The notes under the pieces: generated by a model
The model's input: the letters and a program-made list of their open reading frames with translations, nothing else
Database searches by the model: none
What the model was told of the DNA's origin: nothing
Made by a program: the position numbers and the translations under genes
Assembly (NCBI GenBank): GCA_002320035.1
Contig: DCJL01000035.1
Coordinates: 1 to 16,501, forward strand
Length of the DNA: 16,501 nt
DNA from: Clostridiales bacterium UBA1701
GTDB lineage: Bacteria; Bacillota; Clostridia; Oscillospirales; Oscillospiraceae
Reading direction: 5' to 3'
Part shown: positions 12,845 to 16,501 of the stretch, one piece after another
Numbering within the stretch: position 1 is the stretch's first letter
Layout: the number at the start of each line of letters is the position of its first letter

Positions 12845-13516
12845 GTGAAAGACAAAATAAAATACTATCTTTTACTGCTGGCTTTTCTTTTCATAATGGC
12901 CCTAATTCTTTGGTTCTTTCATGACTGGATAGAGCAATACAGCAATTCCCTTATGGTGTTGATTACCTTCATTTATGTGGTCGCAACTATCGAAATTTGC
13001 CGGGCAAATATCAAATCTGCTGAAGCAACTAAAGAACAGCTCGAAGAATCAAAACGACAGTTTGAAGAGACGAAGCGCCTTGAAAATATGCCTTGCTTCG
13101 AATTACATTTCGATAGTATCGAAGCAGGTACCGGAACAAGTATTGAATTAACCGATAAACAAACGGGGGTAATTTATACCTTGTTTACCAAGTATCGTAT
13201 TGAGAATATCAGTAAGGGAACCGCAATAAATGTAAAATGTACAGTAAAATCTACAATTAAAGACGCAGAATTAATTACATGTCCTATTGTGCCAGCACAA
13301 AAAGAGAAATCTATCAATTGTTTGTTCTTGGCAGATAAAGGGTATTTTATTGATAACTCACTACCTTTTTCTGTAGCAATTTTCTACGAAGATATCATGA
13401 GCAATCATTATGAGCAAAATATAGAGTTGGAGTTCATTGAAGATAATTCAAGATGTATTTGGGTAAAAAGTATTGGTGCACCACAGTTGAACAATAAAGG
13501 AGTACAGCATGTCTGA
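12845..13516 (+). CDS. Two-TM membrane protein with coiled coil, inserted in the RM operon, 223 aa
   Basis: Starts with GTG at 12845, 3 nt after the hsdS stop, with GAGGGGAG upstream inside the hsdS end. Residues 7-26 (YYLLLLAFLFIMALILWFF) and 36-53 (SLMVLITFIYVVATIEIC) are two membrane helices. Residues 55-80 are a short coiled coil (AEATKEQLEESKRQFEETKR). Residues 83-223 form a soluble, probably cytoplasmic beta-rich domain (MPCFELHFDSIEAG, YTLFTKYRIENISKGTAINV, LPFSVAIFYEDIMSNHYEQN). The layout resembles uncharacterised two-TM proteins seen in defence loci; I cannot name a family. The 3' end overlaps hsdM by 8 nt, so it is in the operon and not a separate insertion. It is clearly AT-richer than hsdR and hsdM. 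It might tether the system to the membrane or sense a phage cue; both are guesses. Confidence 0.82.
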   Translation: MKDKIKYYLLLLAFLFIMALILWFFHDWIEQYSNSLMVLITFIYVVATIEICRANIKSAEATKEQLEESKRQFEETKRLENMPCFELHFDSIEAGTGTSIELTDKQTGVIYTLFTKYRIENISKGTAINVKCTVKSTIKDAELITCPIVPAQKEKSINCLFLADKGYFIDNSLPFSVAIFYEDIMSNHYEQNIELEFIEDNSRCIWVKSIGAPQLNNKGVQHV

Positions 13517-14993
13517 ACAAACATCATCTATCATTTCCAAAGTCTGGGGCATGTGCAACCCGCTCCGCGATGACGGATTATCCTATGGAGATTATCTGGA
13601 GCAGCTTACATACCTGATATTCCTCAAGATGTCGGACGAGTATGCCAAGCCGCCGTATAAGAAAGAGTCCGGTATTCCTGCCGGCTATACATGGCAGGAT
13701 ATGAACACCCTCACGGGTGCGGATCTGGAAGAACAGTACAAAGATACGCTGGAAAAGCTGGGGGAGCAGGGCGGCATCCTGGGCCAGATTTTCAAGGGCG
13801 CGATCAACAAGGTCAGCAACGCCGCGATCCTTTACCGGATCGTGCAGATGATCGACCGGGAGAAATGGGTCTCCATGTCCTCGGATGTGAAGGGCGAGAT
13901 TTACGAGGGCCTGCTGCAGAAAAACGCCGAGGACGTGAAGTCCGGCGCAGGCCAGTATTTTACGCCCCGCGCTCTGATCCAAGCGATGGTCGCTTGCATC
14001 CGCCCGGAGCCCATGAAAACGATTGCAGATCCCTGCTGTGGCAGCGGGGGATTTTTCCTCGCGGCCCAGTCCTTTCTTGCTGACCCGGAGAATTATACGC
14101 TGGATCGGGAGCAGAAGGAATTCCTGAAAAACGGGACCTTCTACGGAAATGAGCTGGTGGCGTCCACCTTCAAGCTGTGCCTGATGAATCTGTACCTGCA
14201 CAACATCGGGGATATATACGGCAGCGTTCCTGTCGCTCACGGCGATTCGCTCCTCACCGATCCCGGTTATCGCGTGGATTACGTTCTCACAAACCCACCC
14301 TTCGGCAAAAAATCCTCCCTCACCTTTACCAATGAGGAAGGCGAGCAGGAGGAAGAGGATCTCGTCTATAACCGTCAGGATTTCTGGACCACCAGCAGCA
14401 ACAAGCAGCTCAATTTCGTGCAGCACATCAATACGATCCTGAAAGCCACGGGCAAGGCCGCAGTCGTCGTGCCGGACAACGTGCTCTTTGAGGGCGGCGC
14501 AGGCGAGATCGTCCGCAAGAAACTGCTTGCTACCTGTGATCTGCATACAATCCTGCGTTTGCCCACGGGCATCTTCTATAAGCCGGGTGTCAAGGCGAAC
14601 GTCATTTTCTTCGATAAGCGTCCGGCCAGCGCCGAAACGCAGACGAAGACCGTCTGGATCTACGATTTTCGCACCAACGTTCACTTTACGCTGAAACAGC
14701 ATCCGATGCAGTATTCCGATCTGCTGGACTTCATCGCCTGTTATCATCCGGGGAATCGGTACGAACGCACCGAAACGTGGAGCGAGGATAACCCGGATGG
14801 CCGCTGGCGCAAATTCGATATTGCCGACATCCTTGCGCGGGACAAGACCAGCCTCGATATCTTCTGGATCAAAGACAAGTCCCTTGCCGATCTGGACAGC
14901 CTGCCCTCGCCGGACGTGCTGGCCGATGATATCATCGAAAACCTCCAGAGCGCGCTGGAGAGCTTTCAGGAGCTGAAAGCGCAGTTGAAATAA
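13509..14993 (+). CDS. hsdM: Type I RM DNA adenine methyltransferase subunit (HsdM), 494 aa
   Basis: HsdM methylates adenine at the site chosen by HsdS, protecting host DNA, and is required for restriction. Residues 1-135 are the HsdM N-terminal helical domain (VWGMCNPLRDDGLSYGDYLE). FTPR at 151-154 begins the catalytic domain. D174-PCCGSGGF is the S-adenosylmethionine motif I, and N262-P-P-F is the catalytic N6-adenine motif IV. The C-terminal part (DFRTNVHFTLKQHPM, DFIACYHPGNR) is typical of the family, as is the length. The ribosome site AAAGGAG lies 7 nt before the ATG, inside the end of the upstream gene. Its position after hsdS and the membrane gene gives the unusual order R-S-x-M. Confidence 0.96.
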   Translation: MSEQTSSIISKVWGMCNPLRDDGLSYGDYLEQLTYLIFLKMSDEYAKPPYKKESGIPAGYTWQDMNTLTGADLEEQYKDTLEKLGEQGGILGQIFKGAINKVSNAAILYRIVQMIDREKWVSMSSDVKGEIYEGLLQKNAEDVKSGAGQYFTPRALIQAMVACIRPEPMKTIADPCCGSGGFFLAAQSFLADPENYTLDREQKEFLKNGTFYGNELVASTFKLCLMNLYLHNIGDIYGSVPVAHGDSLLTDPGYRVDYVLTNPPFGKKSSLTFTNEEGEQEEEDLVYNRQDFWTTSSNKQLNFVQHINTILKATGKAAVVVPDNVLFEGGAGEIVRKKLLATCDLHTILRLPTGIFYKPGVKANVIFFDKRPASAETQTKTVWIYDFRTNVHFTLKQHPMQYSDLLDFIACYHPGNRYERTETWSEDNPDGRWRKFDIADILARDKTSLDIFWIKDKSLADLDSLPSPDVLADDIIENLQSALESFQELKAQLK

Positions 14994-15005
14994 GGAAAGG
15001 GCTTT

Positions 15006-16049
15006 ATGAGCGAAATCCGTATAGCTATTCCTGACTTGGATTTGAACAATGCATTGCGATTAGATGGCAGTCTGCGCAACTATGAGATTGGACCATCTGA
15101 TGATGTCGTTTTGGATTTTTCCAGAATGACAAATTTTGACCCACTTCCCATGTTGATGGCAGGGGCGATTATCAAACGTTTTCGGTATCAATATCATGAT
15201 AACGCTTTCTCTATTTCTGGCATCAACGGGAAAAGCTATGCCGGGACGATGGGTTTCTTCAAATACTTATCCGAATCCATAAGCTTTGGAAAAAGCCCCG
15301 GTGAAGCCACTGGTAGTTCAAATTATATTCCGATTACACCTATTTCGATACCTTCTTTGCAGGAACGTGCATTTCGTGATGGTGGATCAATAGAAATTGG
15401 TGATATGATAGAAAGAGAGTCTGCTCGGCTTTCTCATGTCATTGATAGGGGAAATAAGGAATTACATAAGCTGCTTACATATTTAGTCCGCGAAATACTG
15501 AGAAATACCCCTGAACACGCTCAAGCAGACGAGATGTGGATATGTGGGCAGTACTGGCCCACTTACCAATTGGCTGAAATCGCAATCATTGACGAAGGCG
15601 TTGGGGTATTCCAAAGTATAACGCGTAACGCTGCCCATGCAAAATATATTCAAGATAACCGTTCTGCTCTGAAATGGGCTATTCGTGCAGGTATTTCAGA
15701 ATCATTCCGACCCGCCTATGAGTTTAAGCCGCATGATTACGATGTATGGAAAAACAGCGGATTTGGGCTTTATATGGTTAGTCAGATATGTCAAAAGCTG
15801 AACGGCAGTTTCTGCATAATCAGTTATGGTGACGCGTTGCTCATTGATAACCACGGTGTTGCAGAAAAGAGCACCTCATTTCACGGAACTGCTATTCGCA
15901 TAAGAGTACCGACGAACAACATCTCAGCTGCGCAAGCTATAATTGATGAAATAGCCGCACAGGGTGAGGCTGAAGCGCGAACAATTAAAAATGCCTTTAA
16001 AACCGCCTCTATGCCTTCAAAAGGCTTGATGACGCAGCTAAACATATAA
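15006..16049 (+). CDS. STAS-like plus GHKL ATPase protein appended to the RM operon, 347 aa
   Basis: Starts 12 nt after hsdM with AAGGAAAGGG upstream, so it is probably the last gene of the operon. Residues 1-95 look like a STAS-like domain (DDVVLDFSRMTNFDPLPMLM, then GAIIKRFRYQY and GTMGFFKYL). Residues 150-303 are a GHKL (histidine-kinase/Hsp90/MutL) ATP-binding fold: N-box E163-x3-N167 in LVREILRNTPEHA, G1 box D196-E-G-V-G200, G2 box N250-SGFGLYMV, and a GT motif at 294-295 (FHGTAIRIRVP). There is no His-containing dimerisation domain, so it is not an ordinary sensor kinase. Fusion of a STAS-like with a GHKL domain recalls SpoIIAA/SpoIIAB-type switch proteins. It could phosphorylate or hold a partner, or act as an ATP-gated clamp. 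No role in type I restriction is established to my knowledge. The tail (about 305-347) is helical. Confidence 0.85.
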   Translation: MSEIRIAIPDLDLNNALRLDGSLRNYEIGPSDDVVLDFSRMTNFDPLPMLMAGAIIKRFRYQYHDNAFSISGINGKSYAGTMGFFKYLSESISFGKSPGEATGSSNYIPITPISIPSLQERAFRDGGSIEIGDMIERESARLSHVIDRGNKELHKLLTYLVREILRNTPEHAQADEMWICGQYWPTYQLAEIAIIDEGVGVFQSITRNAAHAKYIQDNRSALKWAIRAGISESFRPAYEFKPHDYDVWKNSGFGLYMVSQICQKLNGSFCIISYGDALLIDNHGVAEKSTSFHGTAIRIRVPTNNISAAQAIIDEIAAQGEAEARTIKNAFKTASMPSKGLMTQLNI

Positions 16050-16145
16050 GGCACAAGCTCATCTATTGGCGGCATAAAAATGCACCCGGAAAATAGGGCG
16101 TATTCTATCAAAATAGTGGTACTTTTCCAGTTCAGAAGCACCCCA
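16050..16145. other. Junction region after the operon, no gene
   Basis: This stretch begins at the stop of the GHKL gene. No ORF with a ribosome site is supported on either strand; a minus-strand frame through 15881-16141 is a shadow of the GHKL gene end. AlaX-like homology on the minus strand ends at about 16145, so a deletion or integration boundary may lie here. No clear terminator hairpin was found. Confidence 0.4.
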
Positions 16146-16347
16146 TCCAGCGTGCAGAGAATATCGCGGCCCTGTTTCCGCGCCGCAAGGACCGGATAGC
16201 CCCCAATCGTCCCTCTGTCACTCTCCTGTCCGCCAGAAAAGGCATAAAAATGCTCTGTTCAACGGTAATGCTGTTTCCAGCCACATCGGAAACGCGGGTC
16301 TTTCACTCTGTCAGATAAGGGTCTGCGCAAAATATCTTTTCAAGCAT
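16146..16347 (-). pseudogene. Broken alanyl-tRNA editing protein (AlaX-like)
   Basis: Reading leftward from an ATG at 16347, the frame gives MLEKIFCADPYLTE, then a TGA where the family usually has Cys, then KTRVSDVAGNSITVEQSIF. At that point (about 16246-16256) the match continues in another frame as FYAFSGGQESDRGTIGGYPV and LAARKQGRDILCTLDG, so one base has been lost in a T run. The GGQxSDxGTI signature is characteristic of AlaX and of the AlaRS editing domain, which removes Ser or Gly wrongly charged on tRNA-Ala. After TLDG the similarity ends near 16145, so the C-terminal part is missing. One stop, one frameshift and one truncation make this a pseudogene. It is probably host DNA bordering the element. 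Confidence 0.75.
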
Positions 16348-16501
16348 GTTCTCTGCATCCAATCTAAAATCATTCCCCGTCTATCCGATGACCTTTGGGA
16401 AAGATAACACGCGGTAATCTTCCTCTCTCTTTGACGCCGCACCCCCGGTACTTCCACCGCAGCGGGGTAAAACAGGATTTTTGCTATGTAAAACAGAGCA
16501 A
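16348..16501. other. Right edge, nothing recognised
   Basis: I see no supported gene, repeat copy or RNA in this stretch on either strand. It is upstream of the AlaX-like pseudogene start and could hold its former promoter, but no good -35/-10 pair was found. Confidence 0.35.

Noticed and set aside
13578..14747. 389-codon minus-strand frame opposite hsdM
   Set aside because: Antisense shadow of hsdM, which has intact methylase motifs and a good ribosome site.

Overview
The window reads as accessory DNA from a Bacillota (Clostridia) genome, probably a gut-type Oscillospiraceae or Lachnospiraceae relative. The evidence is Gram-positive style AGGAGG ribosome sites, canonical sigma-A promoters, clostridial-type phage early genes and the dispersed GTCATTCTGAG...GAAGAATC repeat. 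Genus cannot be fixed from sequence alone. No tRNA, rRNA or CRISPR array was seen.

Left part (1-3655, minus strand): a train of small GC-rich phage-type genes. From upstream to downstream these are a small XRE regulator (3455-3655), a 120-aa unknown, a broken HTH fragment, a tiny basic ORF, and a tightly packed run of six small genes from 2667 to 712. Several of the six overlap by ATGA, and they include a coiled-coil protein and a Cys-rich protein with three tandem HTH units. A phage-type protein with an 18-bp/6-residue tandem repeat leaves the window at base 1. Copies of the dispersed repeat sit between these genes and in places supply their C-termini.

Switch (3656-4421): the XRE gene is divergent from a cI/LexA-like S24 repressor. 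The 157-bp gap holds two consensus promoters and four copies of one 17-bp dyad operator, a complete lysogeny-type switch.

Defence and mobility cargo (4422-8790, plus strand): two terminators and a structured leader are followed by a glycine-rich 130-aa unknown. Next comes a membrane-anchored coiled-coil/DUF4041/GIY-YIG (T5orf172-type) nuclease resembling the SNIPE class of antiphage nucleases. A large serine recombinase follows; a strong terminator-like hairpin lies inside its last codons.

Right part (8791-16049, plus strand): a type I restriction-modification operon in the unusual order hsdR - hsdS - two-TM protein - hsdM - STAS-like/GHKL ATPase. The GC-rich catalytic genes alternate with AT-richer accessory or specificity segments. 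The last 450 bp hold a frameshifted, truncated alanyl-tRNA editing (AlaX-like) gene on the minus strand, probably host sequence at or near the edge of the acquired region.

The simplest reading is a decayed or mosaic integrative element (phage-type control genes, large serine recombinase) carrying two antiphage modules: a SNIPE-like nuclease pair and an elaborated type I RM operon whose extra membrane protein and GHKL ATPase are the least explained parts.
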